A stretch of DNA of 64,000 nucleotides from Nocardioides kongjuensis (GTDB taxonomy: Bacteria; Actinomycetota; Actinomycetes; Propionibacteriales; Nocardioidaceae), in assembly GCF_013409625.1 (NCBI RefSeq), contig NZ_JACCBF010000001.1, positions 5,273,001 through 5,337,000 on the forward strand, given 5' to 3'. This document shows, one piece after another, positions 25,828 to 36,639 of the stretch; position 1 is the stretch's first letter, and each line of letters starts with the position of its first letter. The notes below the pieces were generated by a model. That model saw only the letters and a list, made by a program, of their open reading frames with translations. It did not search any database and was not told where the DNA came from. The position numbers and the translations under genes are program-made.

Positions 25828-28800
25828 GTGAACCCCCTGCTCCGCGGCGCCGAGGCACCCGCGCCGCGCACGCTCGTCGAGGCCTTCCGGCGCACCGCGG
25901 CCGCCCACCCCGACGCGATGGCGCTCGACAGCGGCAACGACACCGTCACCTACGCCGAGTTCGCGGAGGCCGCCGAGGTCGTCGCCCTCGAGCTCGCGGA
26001 GCTCGGGATCGGACCGGGGGACAAGGTCGGCGTCCGGCTGCCGTCGGGCACGACCGACCTGTACGTCGCCATCATGGGCGTCCTGTTCGCCGGCGCGGCC
26101 TACGTCCCGGTCGACGCCGACGACCCCGAGGAGCGCGCCCGCCTGGTGTTCGGCGAGGCGCAGGTCGCCGCGCTGATCGGCGCGGGCCTGGTCATCGAGT
26201 CCCGCCGCGAGGCGGCAGCGCGGGCCCGGCGCGACCCCACGCCGGAGGACGACGCCTGGGTGATCTTCACGTCCGGCTCGACCGGCACCCCCAAGGGCGT
26301 CGCGGTCACCCACCGCAACGCCGCGGCCTTCGTCGACGCCGAGTCGCTGATGTTCCTGCAGGACGACCCGGTCGGCCCGGCCGACCGCGTGATGGCCGGC
26401 CTCAGCGTCGCGTTCGACGCGAGCTGCGAGGAGATGTGGCTGGCCTGGCGGTACGGCGCCTGCCTGGTCCCCGCGCCCCGCGCGCTGGTGCGCAGCGGCG
26501 TCGACGTCGGCCCGTGGCTGACCGCCAACGACATCACCGTCGTCTCCACGGTCCCGACCCTGGTCAGCCTGTGGCCCGACGACGCGCTCGAGCGGGTCCG
26601 GCTGCTGATCCTCGGCGGCGAGGCGCTCCCACCCGAGCTGGCCGCTCGCCTGGTCAGGCCCGGTCGCGAGGTGTGGAACACCTACGGCCCCACCGAGGCG
26701 ACCGTCGTCGCGTGCGGCGCCCTCGTCGACGCCGAGGGGCCGGTGCGGATCGGCCTCCCGCTGGCGGGCTGGGACCTGGTCGTGGTCGACCCGGCGAGCG
26801 GCGAGCCCGTCGGGGAGGGCGAGCGCGGCGAGCTGATCATCGGGGGCGTCGGCCTGGCGCGCTACCTCGATTCCGCCAAGGACGCCGAGAAGTACGCGCC
26901 CATGCCGACGCTCGGCTGGGAGCGCGCGTACCGCAGCGGCGACATCGTCGTCAACGACCCCGCCGGCCTGCTCTTCGCCGGCCGCGCCGACGACCAGGTC
27001 AAGGTCGGCGGGCGCCGGATCGAGCTCGGCGAGATCGACTCCGCGCTGCTCGCGCTGCCCGGGGTGAGCGCGGCCGCGGCCGCCGTGCGCCGCACCAGCA
27101 CGGGCAACCAGCTCCTCGTCGGCTACGTCACGACCACCGCGGAGTACGACGCTGCTGCGGCCACCGCCCACCTGCGGGCCACGATGCCGGCCGCGCTCGT
27201 TCCCCGGCTCGCCGTGGTCGACGACATCCCGACCCGCACCTCCGGCAAGGTCGACCGTGACGCGCTGCCGTGGCCGCTGGCCGCCGCCGACCCCGCGGAC
27301 GCCGGCCTGCACGGCACCGCGGCCCGGATCGCCGAGGTCTGGCAGAAGGTGATCGGTGCCGCGCCCGACGGCCCGGGGTCCGACTTCTTCGACCTCGGCG
27401 GCGGCAGCCTGACCGCCGCGCAGGTGGTCACCCTGCTCCGCGCCGACCACGCCGAGCTGACCGTCGCCGACCTCTACGAGAACCCCACCGTCGACGGCCT
27501 GGCCGCGTTCCTCGACTCCCTGGAGCCGAGCGCACTGGCCGAGCAGAGCCGCAAGGTGAAGCCGATCCCGCGCAAGACCCAGGTCGGCCAGGTGCTCGCG
27601 GTCCCGTTGCTGCGCGCCCTGGCGGCGCCGCGCTGGATCGCCGGGATCCTCACCCTCGCGCGGCTGGGCCACGACGTCCTCGACGTCGCCTGGCTGCCCG
27701 TCGTGCCGTGGTGGGCGCTCGCCCTGCTGCTCGTCGTCCTGGTCAGCCCGCCGGGACGGATGTTCGTGGCCGCCAAGCTCGCCCAGGCGGTGCTCGCGGG
27801 GGTGAAGCCGGGGGCGTACCCGCGTGGCGGCAAGGTGCACCTGCGGATCTGGACCGCCGAGCGGCTGGCCGACGAGCTCGGCGCGACCCGGCTCGCCGGG
27901 GCGCCGTACATCACCTGGTACGCGCGCCTCCTCGGCGCCAAGGTCGCCCGCGGCGCCGACCTGCACTCGCTGCCGCCCGTCACCGGCCACCTGACCGTCG
28001 GCAAGGGCGCCTCGATCGAGCCGGAGGTCGACCTGACCGGGTACTGGATCGACGGCGACACCCTCCACGTCGGCGGCATCCGGATCGGGCGCCAGGCCCG
28101 GGTCGGCACCCGGTCCATGCTCTGCCCGGGCGCGGTGGTCGGGGACGGTGCCGAGGTGGCGCCGGGCTCGGCGGTCTTCGGCGAGGTGCCGACCGGGGAG
28201 TTCTGGTCCGGGGCACCGGCGGTCCGGATGAGCTCGGTCGCCCGTGGCCCGTGGGCCGAGCGCCCGCCCGCGTCCCGCCGTTCGCTGCGCACCTGGGCGG
28301 CGGCGTACGGCGTCGTCGCCGGCCTGCTGTCGTGCCTGCCCGCCGTCGCGGTGCTCGTCGTGGCCGTCCCGGTCCTGCTGCTCGCCGACATCGGCGGCAC
28401 GACCAGCGCCGGGGACGCGGCCGCCGCGCTCGCGCCGTGGTTGCTGCCCGCCGTGCTCGCCGGCTTCGTGGTCCTGGCCGCCCTCGTCCTCGGCGCCGTG
28501 CGGCTCCTCGCCCTCGGCGTGAAGGCCGGGGCGCACCCGCTGCAGAGCCGACCGGCGCTGTGCGTGTGGTCGACGATCCGGGTGCTCGACGAGGCCCGGA
28601 CCTGGCTGTTCCCGCTCTACAGCTCGCAGCTCACGCCCGGCTGGCTGCGACTGCTCGGCGCGAGGATCGGCAAGGACGTCGAGGCCTCGACCGCGCTGAT
28701 GATCCCGTCGCTGGTGAGCGTCAGCGACCAGGCCTTCCTCGCCGACGACACGCTGATCGGCGGCTACGAGCTCGGCGGCGGCTGGCTGCGCGCGGAGCGG

Positions 28801-29685
28801 GTCAAGGTCGGCAAGCGCGCCTTCGTCGGCAACTCCGCGATGGCCGCGCCCGGCCGCAAGGTGCCGAAGCGGTCGCTGGTCGCGGTGCTCTCGGCGGCCC
28901 CGGCCCGCGGCACGGTCAAGGCCGGCGAGTCCTGGCTCGGCAGCCCGCCCGCACCCCTGCGCCGTGCCGCCCAGGGATCCGCCGACGAGCGCACCTACGC
29001 CCCACCGACCCGGCTCAAGGCCGCCCGTGCCTGCTGGGAGGTCGCCCGGCTGCTGCCCGTCACGCTCGCGGTGTCGCTGCACGTCGCCGTCGTCCTCGCG
29101 ACCCTCGCGGTGTGGGACCGGTGGGGTGCGCTCGCCGGACTGCTCGTCGTACCGCTCCTGCTGTGGGCGGCCGGCCTCGTCGCCGGCGTGGTCGCGGTGC
29201 TCGCCAAGTGGCTGCTCGTCGGCCGGGTCCGCGCCGGGTCGCACCCGCTGTGGAGCTCGTTCGTGTGGCGCAACGAGCTCGCCGACACCTTCGTCGAGGT
29301 CGTCGCGACGCCGTGGTTCGCCGGCCTCGCGACGGGCTCGCCGCTGATCGCGGTGTGGTTCAGGGCGTTGGGCGCGAAGGTCGGCCGCGGCGTGTGGTGC
29401 GAGTCGTACTGGTTGCCCGAACCCGACCTCGTCGACCTCGGCGATGGCGCGACCGTCAACCAGGGCAGCGTCGTGCAGACCCACCTGTTCCACGACCGGC
29501 TGCTCGCCACCGACACCGTCCGGCTGCACCGCGGTGCCACGCTCGGGCCCAACTCGGTGGTGCTGCCTGCGGCGTCGTTGGGCAAGCACGCTACGGTCGG
29601 CCCGGTGTCGTTGGTGATGAGGGGGGAGTCGGTGCCGGACAAGACGCGCTGGATCGGCAACCCCATCGGTCCGTGGGCCGAGTGA
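25828..29685 (+). CDS. Pls/PosA-type membrane nonribosomal peptide synthetase, lysine-like code
   Basis: 1285 residues. An adenylation domain (about 1-490; FTSGSTGTPKGV near 146, NTYGPTEATVV, closing Lys in TSGKVDRDAL) is followed by a carrier domain whose Ser527 (LGGGSLT) takes phosphopantetheine. The rest holds about five membrane helices alternating with three left-handed-beta-helix-like repeats (GKGASIEPEVDL, GKRAFVGNSAM, HRGATLGPNSVVLP), as in epsilon-poly-lysine synthetase. The ten specificity residues, aligned by eye to GrsA, read D-A-E-S-I-G-T-V-V-K, close to the lysine code. It probably polymerises or transfers one amino acid at the membrane. A peptidase gene follows after 1 bp. Confidence 0.88.
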   Translation: MNPLLRGAEAPAPRTLVEAFRRTAAAHPDAMALDSGNDTVTYAEFAEAAEVVALELAELGIGPGDKVGVRLPSGTTDLYVAIMGVLFAGAAYVPVDADDPEERARLVFGEAQVAALIGAGLVIESRREAAARARRDPTPEDDAWVIFTSGSTGTPKGVAVTHRNAAAFVDAESLMFLQDDPVGPADRVMAGLSVAFDASCEEMWLAWRYGACLVPAPRALVRSGVDVGPWLTANDITVVSTVPTLVSLWPDDALERVRLLILGGEALPPELAARLVRPGREVWNTYGPTEATVVACGALVDAEGPVRIGLPLAGWDLVVVDPASGEPVGEGERGELIIGGVGLARYLDSAKDAEKYAPMPTLGWERAYRSGDIVVNDPAGLLFAGRADDQVKVGGRRIELGEIDSALLALPGVSAAAAAVRRTSTGNQLLVGYVTTTAEYDAAAATAHLRATMPAALVPRLAVVDDIPTRTSGKVDRDALPWPLAAADPADAGLHGTAARIAEVWQKVIGAAPDGPGSDFFDLGGGSLTAAQVVTLLRADHAELTVADLYENPTVDGLAAFLDSLEPSALAEQSRKVKPIPRKTQVGQVLAVPLLRALAAPRWIAGILTLARLGHDVLDVAWLPVVPWWALALLLVVLVSPPGRMFVAAKLAQAVLAGVKPGAYPRGGKVHLRIWTAERLADELGATRLAGAPYITWYARLLGAKVARGADLHSLPPVTGHLTVGKGASIEPEVDLTGYWIDGDTLHVGGIRIGRQARVGTRSMLCPGAVVGDGAEVAPGSAVFGEVPTGEFWSGAPAVRMSSVARGPWAERPPASRRSLRTWAAAYGVVAGLLSCLPAVAVLVVAVPVLLLADIGGTTSAGDAAAALAPWLLPAVLAGFVVLAALVLGAVRLLALGVKAGAHPLQSRPALCVWSTIRVLDEARTWLFPLYSSQLTPGWLRLLGARIGKDVEASTALMIPSLVSVSDQAFLADDTLIGGYELGGGWLRAERVKVGKRAFVGNSAMAAPGRKVPKRSLVAVLSAAPARGTVKAGESWLGSPPAPLRRAAQGSADERTYAPPTRLKAARACWEVARLLPVTLAVSLHVAVVLATLAVWDRWGALAGLLVVPLLLWAAGLVAGVVAVLAKWLLVGRVRAGSHPLWSSFVWRNELADTFVEVVATPWFAGLATGSPLIAVWFRALGAKVGRGVWCESYWLPEPDLVDLGDGATVNQGSVVQTHLFHDRLLATDTVRLHRGATLGPNSVVLPAASLGKHATVGPVSLVMRGESVPDKTRWIGNPIGPWAE

Positions 29686-29686
29686 G

Positions 29687-30988
29687 ATGCCGCACCTGCC
29701 CACCGCAGACCCGTACCTGCCCGGCCACGGCGACCCGTCGTACGCCGTGCGGCACTACGACCTCGACCTCGCCTACGTCCCCGACGGCAACCGCCTGACC
29801 GGTACGGCGGTCCTCGACCTGGTCGTTCGCGAGCAGACCGCACGCCTGGTCCTCGACCTCGCACACCTGCGGGTGTCGAAGCTGCGGATGGAGGGCGCCC
29901 GGGTCAAGAAGTGGTCGGCGCGCGGCCACCGGCTCGTCCTGCAGCTCGACCGCCCGGTCGACGCCGGCACGGAGCTGACGCTGACGGTCGTGTATGGCGG
30001 ATCGCCGAGGCCCGTCATCGACAAGCACCAGGGTGACGCCGGTTGGGAGGAGCTCGAGGACGGCGTGATCGTCGCGGCCCAGCCGCACGGCGCGCCCACG
30101 TGGTTCCCGTGCAACGACCGGCCCGACGACAAGGCGACCTACCGGATCGCCCTCGCCGCGCCCGCCGGCTACACCGTGGTCGCCAACGGCACCCTCGCCG
30201 CGCACCAGCGCCGTGCCAGCGGCGAGAGCTGGACCTGGGTGATGGACCGGCCGATGGCGACCTACCTCGCGACCGTCCAGATCGGCCGTTACACCACGAC
30301 CGAGCACGACGCCCGCACCCGCACCATCGGGCCTCCCGATGCCGACCTGGTCGACTCCTTCGACCAGCAGCCCGCGATGCTCGCCTTCTTCGAGCGCGTC
30401 TTCGGGCCCTACCCCTTCGACGCGTACGCCGCCGTGATCACCGACGACGACCTCGAGATCCCCCTCGAGAGCCAGAGCCTGTCGACCTTCGGCCGCAACT
30501 TCTGCTCCTCCGACTGGTCCCAGGTCCGGCTGATCGCCCACGAGCTCGCCCACCAGTGGTACGGCAACGCCGTCACCCTGCGTCGCTGGCAGGACATCTG
30601 GCTGCACGAGGGTTTCGCCTGCTACGCCGAGTGGCTGTGGTCGGAGGAGAGCGGCGGCCCGCGCACCTGCGACGAATGGGCCCGCCACCACCACGAGCGG
30701 CTCGTCGACCTGCCCCAGGACCTGCTCCTCGCGGACCCCGGCCCGGAGCTGATGTTCGACGACCGCGTCTACAAGCGCGGCGCTCTCACCCTCCACGCCC
30801 TGCGCGTCGCGGTCGGCGACGACGCCTTCTTCGCCGTCCTGCGCGACTGGGCCTCCTCCCGCGCGGGGGAGTCGGTCACCACCGAGGACTTCCTCGAGCT
30901 CGCCTCCGCGCACACGGGTGCCGACGTGGCGGCGCTGCTGCGGCCGTGGCTGTACGACGTCGCTCTGCCGCCCTACCCGCGGGGCTGA
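29687..30988 (+). CDS. M1-family zinc aminopeptidase
   Basis: 433 residues, short for M1 (full aminopeptidase N has about 870) but usual for an actinobacterial subgroup. The zinc site is HELAHQ (His285, Glu286, His289) and Glu308 in WLHEGFACYAEW; an N-terminal beta domain comes first. The start lies 1 bp after the synthetase stop, so the two are coupled. From what I recall of poly-lysine producers, an aminopeptidase degrades or protects against the polymer; the same job is inferred here. Confidence 0.92.
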   Translation: MPHLPTADPYLPGHGDPSYAVRHYDLDLAYVPDGNRLTGTAVLDLVVREQTARLVLDLAHLRVSKLRMEGARVKKWSARGHRLVLQLDRPVDAGTELTLTVVYGGSPRPVIDKHQGDAGWEELEDGVIVAAQPHGAPTWFPCNDRPDDKATYRIALAAPAGYTVVANGTLAAHQRRASGESWTWVMDRPMATYLATVQIGRYTTTEHDARTRTIGPPDADLVDSFDQQPAMLAFFERVFGPYPFDAYAAVITDDDLEIPLESQSLSTFGRNFCSSDWSQVRLIAHELAHQWYGNAVTLRRWQDIWLHEGFACYAEWLWSEESGGPRTCDEWARHHHERLVDLPQDLLLADPGPELMFDDRVYKRGALTLHALRVAVGDDAFFAVLRDWASSRAGESVTTEDFLELASAHTGADVAALLRPWLYDVALPPYPRG

Positions 30989-30995
30989 CGGTCCG

Positions 30996-31628
30996 CTAGG
31001 CGGGCGCCAGGCCAAGCGTCACGAGCTCCTCGCGCAGCGAACAGGCGTCGGTGAACACGATCCCGGCCATCCCGACCGTCCGCGCCGCCTCGACGTTCGA
31101 CGCCTTGTCGTCGACGAACACCAGCTGCTGCGGCGCGAGGCCGGAGCGCTGTGCGGCGAGCAGGTAGATCCGCGGGTCGGGCTTGGCGATGCCCTCGGTG
31201 CCCGAGACGACGACGTGGTCGAGCAGGTCGAGGAGCTCGAAGCGTCCGGCGGCATGGGCGTGGTAGAGCTCGTGGGACCAGTTGGTCAGGCCGCACTGGG
31301 GCACACCGGCGGCGTGCAGGTCGCGCACGACGGCGACGGACGCGGGGAGCTCGGTCAGCGCGGCGGCGAAGTTCCGGTGGTAGGCGCGGGCGTGCGCCGA
31401 CCACTCCGGGTGGGTGCGGTCGAGCTCGGCGAGCGCCTCGGCCCAGGGCCGCCCGGCGTCGCAGGCGTGGTTCCAGGAGCCGAAGTCGAACTCGGTGAGG
31501 AACCGGTGCGCCTCGGCCTCGCCGACCCCCGCGGCCACCGCGTCGAGCGGGCGCCAGTCGATGAGGACGTTGCCCAGATCCCACACGACCCCGACCACTG
31601 CGGTGGTCGGGGTCGGGTCACGATGCAT
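30996..31628 (-). CDS. HAD-superfamily hydrolase
   Basis: 210 residues. Motif I is VVWDLGNVLIDW (Asp17 nucleophile), motif II is CGLTNWSHELY, motif III Lys in GTEGIAKPDPRIY and motif IV VFVDDKASNVEAA. The DLGN form places it with the YihX / epoxide-hydrolase N-terminal-like phosphatases, acting on small phosphorylated metabolites. It lies 14 bp after gltA on the same strand, so it may be co-transcribed. The convergent peptidase gene ends 7 bp away. Confidence 0.88.
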   Translation of the reverse strand: MHRDPTPTTAVVGVVWDLGNVLIDWRPLDAVAAGVGEAEAHRFLTEFDFGSWNHACDAGRPWAEALAELDRTHPEWSAHARAYHRNFAAALTELPASVAVVRDLHAAGVPQCGLTNWSHELYHAHAAGRFELLDLLDHVVVSGTEGIAKPDPRIYLLAAQRSGLAPQQLVFVDDKASNVEAARTVGMAGIVFTDACSLREELVTLGLAPA

Positions 31629-31642
31629 CTGCGGGGGCGTGG

Positions 31643-32932
<1,290 letters not shown>

Positions 32933-32938
32933 CCTTGC

Positions 32939-32944
32939 AACCTA
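32939..32944 (-). promoter_or_regulatory. -10 hexamer of gltA (leaderless)
   Basis: On the minus strand TAGGTT is followed by 6 nt and the gltA GTG, which supports that start. Confidence 0.5.
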
Positions 32945-33004
32945 GTCGCCCACGTCACCGTGCCAAAAGGCGGTGTCCCGAAGCGTGGTTCCGGGGCCCG
33001 GGAT

Positions 33005-33034
33005 TTGCCCGTCGGTGACGCAGCACCGTAGCCT
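33005..33034 (+). promoter_or_regulatory. rplM-rpsI promoter
   Basis: TTGCCC (33005-33010), an 18-bp spacer and TAGCCT (33029-33034). Transcription would begin near 33041, giving a leader of about 205 nt before rplM. Confidence 0.4.
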
Positions 33035-33158
33035 TGCAGGTCGCGTCTTCTGCCGCTTCGTACGCCGCCCTCCGGGCCGGTCGTCGGGGCAGACCCGGAT
33101 CGCTCACGGATCGTCGAGAGACGAGCGTGCGTGGGCCGGGCTGAGTTCGTCAGGAGAC

Positions 33159-33207
33159 GTCGCCCGAGCGGCCCACCCGGACCGTGACGGCACACCCGGG
33201 CGGCGAC
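33159..33207 (+). promoter_or_regulatory. structured leader of rplM, possible ribosomal-protein autoregulation
   Basis: GTCGCC (33159-33164) pairs with GGCGAC (33202-33207), and inside it CCCGG (33176-33180) pairs with CCGGG (33196-33200). The structure ends 24 nt before the AAGGAGG ribosome site. L13 and other ribosomal proteins often bind such leaders; binding here is inferred. Confidence 0.35.
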
Positions 33208-33246
33208 CGTCGTGCGGGCAACGAACTAGCAAGGAGGGTACGCACC

Positions 33247-33690
33247 ATGCGCACCTACGCTCCGAAGCCCGGCGACGTCGAGCGCGCCTGGCTCGTGATC
33301 GACGCGACCGACGTCGTCCTCGGTCGCCTGGCTGTCACCGCCGCCAACCTGCTGCGCGGCAAGCACAAGGCGATCTTCGCTCCGAACGCCGACACCGGTG
33401 ACTACGTCATCGTCATCAACGCCGACAAGGTCGCCCTGTCCGGCAACAAGCGTGCCGACAAGATGGTCTACCGCCACTCGGGCTTCCCGGGTGGTCTGAC
33501 CGCGACCCCGATCGGCGAGGTCCTCGACAAGGACGCCCGCAAGGCCGTCGAGAAGGCCGTGTGGGGCATGCTGCCGAAGAACCGTCTCGGCCGGCAGATG
33601 ATCAAGAAGCTGAAGGTCTACAGCGGCCCGGCTCACCCGCACCAGGCCCAGAAGGCCGTCCCCTACGAGATCTCCCAGATCTCCCAGTGA
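33247..33690 (+). CDS. rplM: 50S ribosomal protein L13
   Basis: 147 residues, the normal size. Conserved motifs are [39 protein letters not shown] and [11 protein letters not shown]. It is part of the large ribosomal subunit. A strong AAGGAGG ribosome site lies 9 nt before the ATG. It heads the rplM-rpsI operon, 39 bp before rpsI. The long upstream leader may carry feedback control. Confidence 0.98.
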   Translation: MRTYAPKPGDVERAWLVIDATDVVLGRLAVTAANLLRGKHKAIFAPNADTGDYVIVINADKVALSGNKRADKMVYRHSGFPGGLTATPIGEVLDKDARKAVEKAVWGMLPKNRLGRQMIKKLKVYSGPAHPHQAQKAVPYEISQISQ

Positions 33691-33729
33691 CTTCTCGACA
33701 GATCTGAACGGACTGAGGACTAATCAATC

Positions 33730-34230
33730 GTGACTGAGAACACCACCGAGGTCGAGGAGACCTTCGAGACCGACGAGCAGGGTGTCGCCTACACCAGCGA
33801 GACCGCTCCGTCGGCCGTCGCCGACAACCGCCCCGTGACCGTCGCCCCCGGCGCGGCCACCGGTCGCCGCAAGGAGGCCGTCGCCCGCGTGCGCATCGTC
33901 CCCGGCACCGGCAACTGGACCATCAACGGTCGGACCATCGAGGACTACTTCCCCAACAAGCTGCACCAGCAGGTCGTCAACGAGCCGTTCGCGGCTCTCG
34001 GCCTCGAGGGCCGCTTCGACGTGATCGCCCGCATCCACGGCGGCGGCATCACCGGTCAGGCCGGCGCCCTGCGCCTCGGCGTGGCCCGCTCCCTCAACGG
34101 GGTCGACGTCGAGGCCTACCGCCCGACGCTGAAGAAGGCCGGTCTGCTGACCCGCGACGCCCGTGCGACCGAGCGCAAGAAGGCCGGTCTCAAGAAGGCC
34201 CGCAAGGCTCCGCAGTACTCGAAGCGCTGA
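33730..34230 (+). CDS. rpsI: 30S ribosomal protein S9
   Basis: 166 residues. The core has [19 protein letters not shown] and [15 protein letters not shown]; the C-terminus [12 protein letters not shown] reaches the P-site of the ribosome. The first 40 residues ([14 protein letters not shown]) are an acidic extension seen in actinobacterial S9. It starts with GTG after an ACTGAGGAC ribosome site. A strong terminator follows. Confidence 0.98.
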   Translation: MTENTTEVEETFETDEQGVAYTSETAPSAVADNRPVTVAPGAATGRRKEAVARVRIVPGTGNWTINGRTIEDYFPNKLHQQVVNEPFAALGLEGRFDVIARIHGGGITGQAGALRLGVARSLNGVDVEAYRPTLKKAGLLTRDARATERKKAGLKKARKAPQYSKR

Positions 34231-34248
34231 TCTCTCCGGAGATCTCAC

Positions 34249-34288
34249 GACAGGGCCACGCACCGCAGCCGCGGTCCGTGGCCCTGTC
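34249..34288 (+). terminator. rpsI terminator
   Basis: GACAGGGCCACG (34249-34260) and CGTGGCCCTGTC (34277-34288) form a perfect 12-bp stem. Inside, ACCGC / GCGGT extends it after one C-C mismatch, with the loop AGCC. It has no long T tract, as usual in this phylum. Confidence 0.8.
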
Positions 34289-34332
34289 GCCATTTCCAAC
34301 CGAATTCCACCGAACAACCGCAGGGGGAGCAC

Positions 34333-35688
34333 GTGCCGCGCATCTTCGGGACCGACGGCGTCCGTGGCCTGGCCAACGACAAGCTGACGGCCGAGCTGGC
34401 CGTCGACCTGGGCAGCGCCGCGGCCCGGGTGCTGGTCGAGCACGGCGGCTACAGCCGCCCCCGCCCGCTCGCCGTGGTCGGTCGTGACACCCGGATCTCC
34501 GGGCAGTTCCTCGAGCACGCCGTGGTCGCGGGCCTCGCCTCGGCCGGGGTCGACGTGCTGCGCCTGCGGGTGCTGCCGACGCCGGGCGTCGCCTACTTCA
34601 CCGACGCGCTCGGCGCCGACGTCGGCGTCGTCATCAGCGCCTCCCACAACCCGATGCCCGACAACGGCATCAAGTTCCTCGCCCGCGGCGGCGTCAAGCT
34701 CGACGACGCCCTCGAGCGCGAGATCGAGGCGCTCCTGGGCCAGGACTGGGACCGGCCCACGGGTGCGTCCGTGGGCCGCGTGACGCCGTACGGACCCACC
34801 GTCAAGGAGTACGTCGACCACCTGGTCCGCACCCTCGACGCCCCGATGGGCAAGCCGCTCGCCGGGCTCAAGCTGGTCCTCGACTGCGCCCACGGGGCCG
34901 CCAGCGAGGTCGGCCCGCGCGCGCTCACCGCGGCCGGCGCCGAGGTCGTCACCATCGGTGCCTCGCCCGACGGCCTCAACATCAACGACGGCTGCGGCTC
35001 CACGCACCTCGAGCCGCTGCGCAAGGCCGTGCTCGAGCACGGTGCCGACGCCGGCTTCGCGGTCGACGGCGACGCCGACCGCTGCCTGGCCGTCGACCAC
35101 ACCGGCGAGGTCGTCGACGGCGACCAGATCATGGGCATCCTCGCCCTCGCCCTGCGCGAGGCGGGCGGCCTGGTCGACGACACGCTCGTCGCCACCGTGA
35201 TGAGCAACCTCGGCCTGCTCCAGGCGATGGAGCAGGCGGGCATCGACGTCGTGCAGACCGCCGTCGGTGACCGCTACGTCCTCGACGAGATGCGCCGCGG
35301 CGGGTTCAGCCTCGGTGGCGAGCAGTCCGGTCACGTCATCATGCGCGAGCACGCCACCACCGGCGACGGCATCCTCACCGCACTCCACGTCGCCCGCCGG
35401 ATGGCCACCACCGGTCGTTCGCTGCGTGAGCTCGCCGGCGTGATGACGCGCCTCCCGCAGGTGCTCGTCAACGTCGCCGGCGTCGACCGCGCCCGCACGG
35501 ACGACCCGGCGCTGCTCGAGGCCGTGGCCGGCGCCGAGGCCGAGCTCGGCACGTCCGGCCGGGTGCTGCTGCGCCCCTCGGGCACCGAGCCGCTGGTCCG
35601 GGTGATGGTCGAGGCCCCCACCGCCGAGCAGGCCGACGCGGTCGCGCAGCGGCTCGCGGACGTCGTACGGGAGCGCCTGGCGCTCTGA
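34333..35688 (+). CDS. glmM: phosphoglucosamine mutase
   Basis: 451 residues. The N-terminus [12 protein letters not shown], the phosphoserine loop [16 protein letters not shown], the metal loop DGDADRC and the C-terminal [12 protein letters not shown] are all present. It converts glucosamine-6-P to glucosamine-1-P for UDP-GlcNAc, and thus for cell wall. It acts after GlmS, encoded 6.5 kb downstream. GTG 34333 has a good ribosome site (GGGGGAG). Confidence 0.98.
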   Translation: MPRIFGTDGVRGLANDKLTAELAVDLGSAAARVLVEHGGYSRPRPLAVVGRDTRISGQFLEHAVVAGLASAGVDVLRLRVLPTPGVAYFTDALGADVGVVISASHNPMPDNGIKFLARGGVKLDDALEREIEALLGQDWDRPTGASVGRVTPYGPTVKEYVDHLVRTLDAPMGKPLAGLKLVLDCAHGAASEVGPRALTAAGAEVVTIGASPDGLNINDGCGSTHLEPLRKAVLEHGADAGFAVDGDADRCLAVDHTGEVVDGDQIMGILALALREAGGLVDDTLVATVMSNLGLLQAMEQAGIDVVQTAVGDRYVLDEMRRGGFSLGGEQSGHVIMREHATTGDGILTALHVARRMATTGRSLRELAGVMTRLPQVLVNVAGVDRARTDDPALLEAVAGAEAELGTSGRVLLRPSGTEPLVRVMVEAPTAEQADAVAQRLADVVRERLAL

Positions 35689-35739
35689 GCGGGTTGCCCG
35701 GGGTGACGACCCGTTGCGCCTGACTGGCAAGGTGTCACC

Positions 35740-36639
35740 ATGAGTGCCCCCTCGCTGGCCATCGAAGGCCTCACCAAGCAGTTCGGTGCGGTCCGCGCGG
35801 TCGACGACCTGACGTTCACCGTGCGGCCGGGTGTGGTCACCGGCTTCCTCGGCCCGAACGGCGCAGGGAAGACGACGACGCTGCGGATGCTGCTCGGCCT
35901 GACCAGGCCGAGCGCGGGCCGGGCGCTGGTGGGCGACAGGGAGTACGCCGCCCACCCGCGGCCCGGACGTGTCGTCGGGGCCGCACTGGAGGCGTCGAGC
36001 TTCCACCCGGGGCGCACCGGCCTGGCCCACCTCGAGGTGTTCGCGCCGCAGGTGGGGGTCTCCCGCAACCGCTGCCGGCAGCTGCTCGAGGCGGTCGGCC
36101 TCGACCACGCGGCCAAGCAGCGGGTCGGCAAGTACTCCCTGGGCATGCGCCAGCGCCTCGGCCTGGCGACCGCGCTGCTCGCGGACCCGCCGGTCATCGT
36201 CCTCGACGAGCCGACCAACGGGCTCGACCCCGAGGGCATCGTGTGGATCCGCCGGCTGCTGCGGCAGTTCGCCGGCGAGGGGCGCACGGTGCTCGTGTCC
36301 AGCCACCTGCTGCGCGAGGTCGAGGCCAGTGTCGACGAGGTGGTGGTCATCGCCGAGGGCCGGCTGCGGCACGCCTCGACGCTCGCCGAGCTGCGCACCC
36401 GGGCCACGCCGGCGGCGTACGTCGCCGGACCGCGCCCCGAGGCCCTCGCCGCTCTCGCGGCCGACCGTGGCTGGGTGGCCACCGCGAACGGCGACGGGCT
36501 GGTCGTCGACGGTGCGACCGCGGCCGAGGTGGGTGCCGCAGCGCACGCGGCCGGGATCGAGCTGCACGAGCTGGTCCGCCGCGACGTCGACCTGGAGGCG
36601 CTCTTCTTCGAGCTCACCCGGCCGGAGGCGGAGCGATGA
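35740..36639 (+). CDS. ABC transporter ATP-binding protein (CcmA/NatA-like)
   Basis: 299 residues. Walker A GPNGAGKTT, signature YSLGMRQRLGLATALL and Walker B VIVLDEPTNGLDPEGI are those of export ATPases of the DrrA/NatA/BcrA type. The last 80 residues form a C-terminal domain typical of the group. It works with the six-helix permease whose ATG overlaps its stop. The cargo is unknown. The pair lies between glmM and the secreted protein. Confidence 0.92.
   Translation: MSAPSLAIEGLTKQFGAVRAVDDLTFTVRPGVVTGFLGPNGAGKTTTLRMLLGLTRPSAGRALVGDREYAAHPRPGRVVGAALEASSFHPGRTGLAHLEVFAPQVGVSRNRCRQLLEAVGLDHAAKQRVGKYSLGMRQRLGLATALLADPPVIVLDEPTNGLDPEGIVWIRRLLRQFAGEGRTVLVSSHLLREVEASVDEVVVIAEGRLRHASTLAELRTRATPAAYVAGPRPEALAALAADRGWVATANGDGLVVDGATAAEVGAAAHAAGIELHELVRRDVDLEALFFELTRPEAER

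Larger units (their letters stand above)
32933..33246. other. gene-free divergent region between gltA and rplM
   Basis: 314 bp without a convincing gene. It holds the gltA -10, the rplM promoter and a long rplM leader. A long-range inverted repeat CGTCACCG (32953-32960) / CGGTGACG (33013-33020) lies close to both promoters. Confidence 0.6.

Noticed and set aside
25756..29703. Very long open frame (1315 codons) opposite the Pls-type synthetase
   Set aside because: It is a mirror of a real gene in GC-rich DNA: composition is dominated by Arg, Gly, Asp and His, with no domain motif, and the plus strand has complete NRPS motifs.
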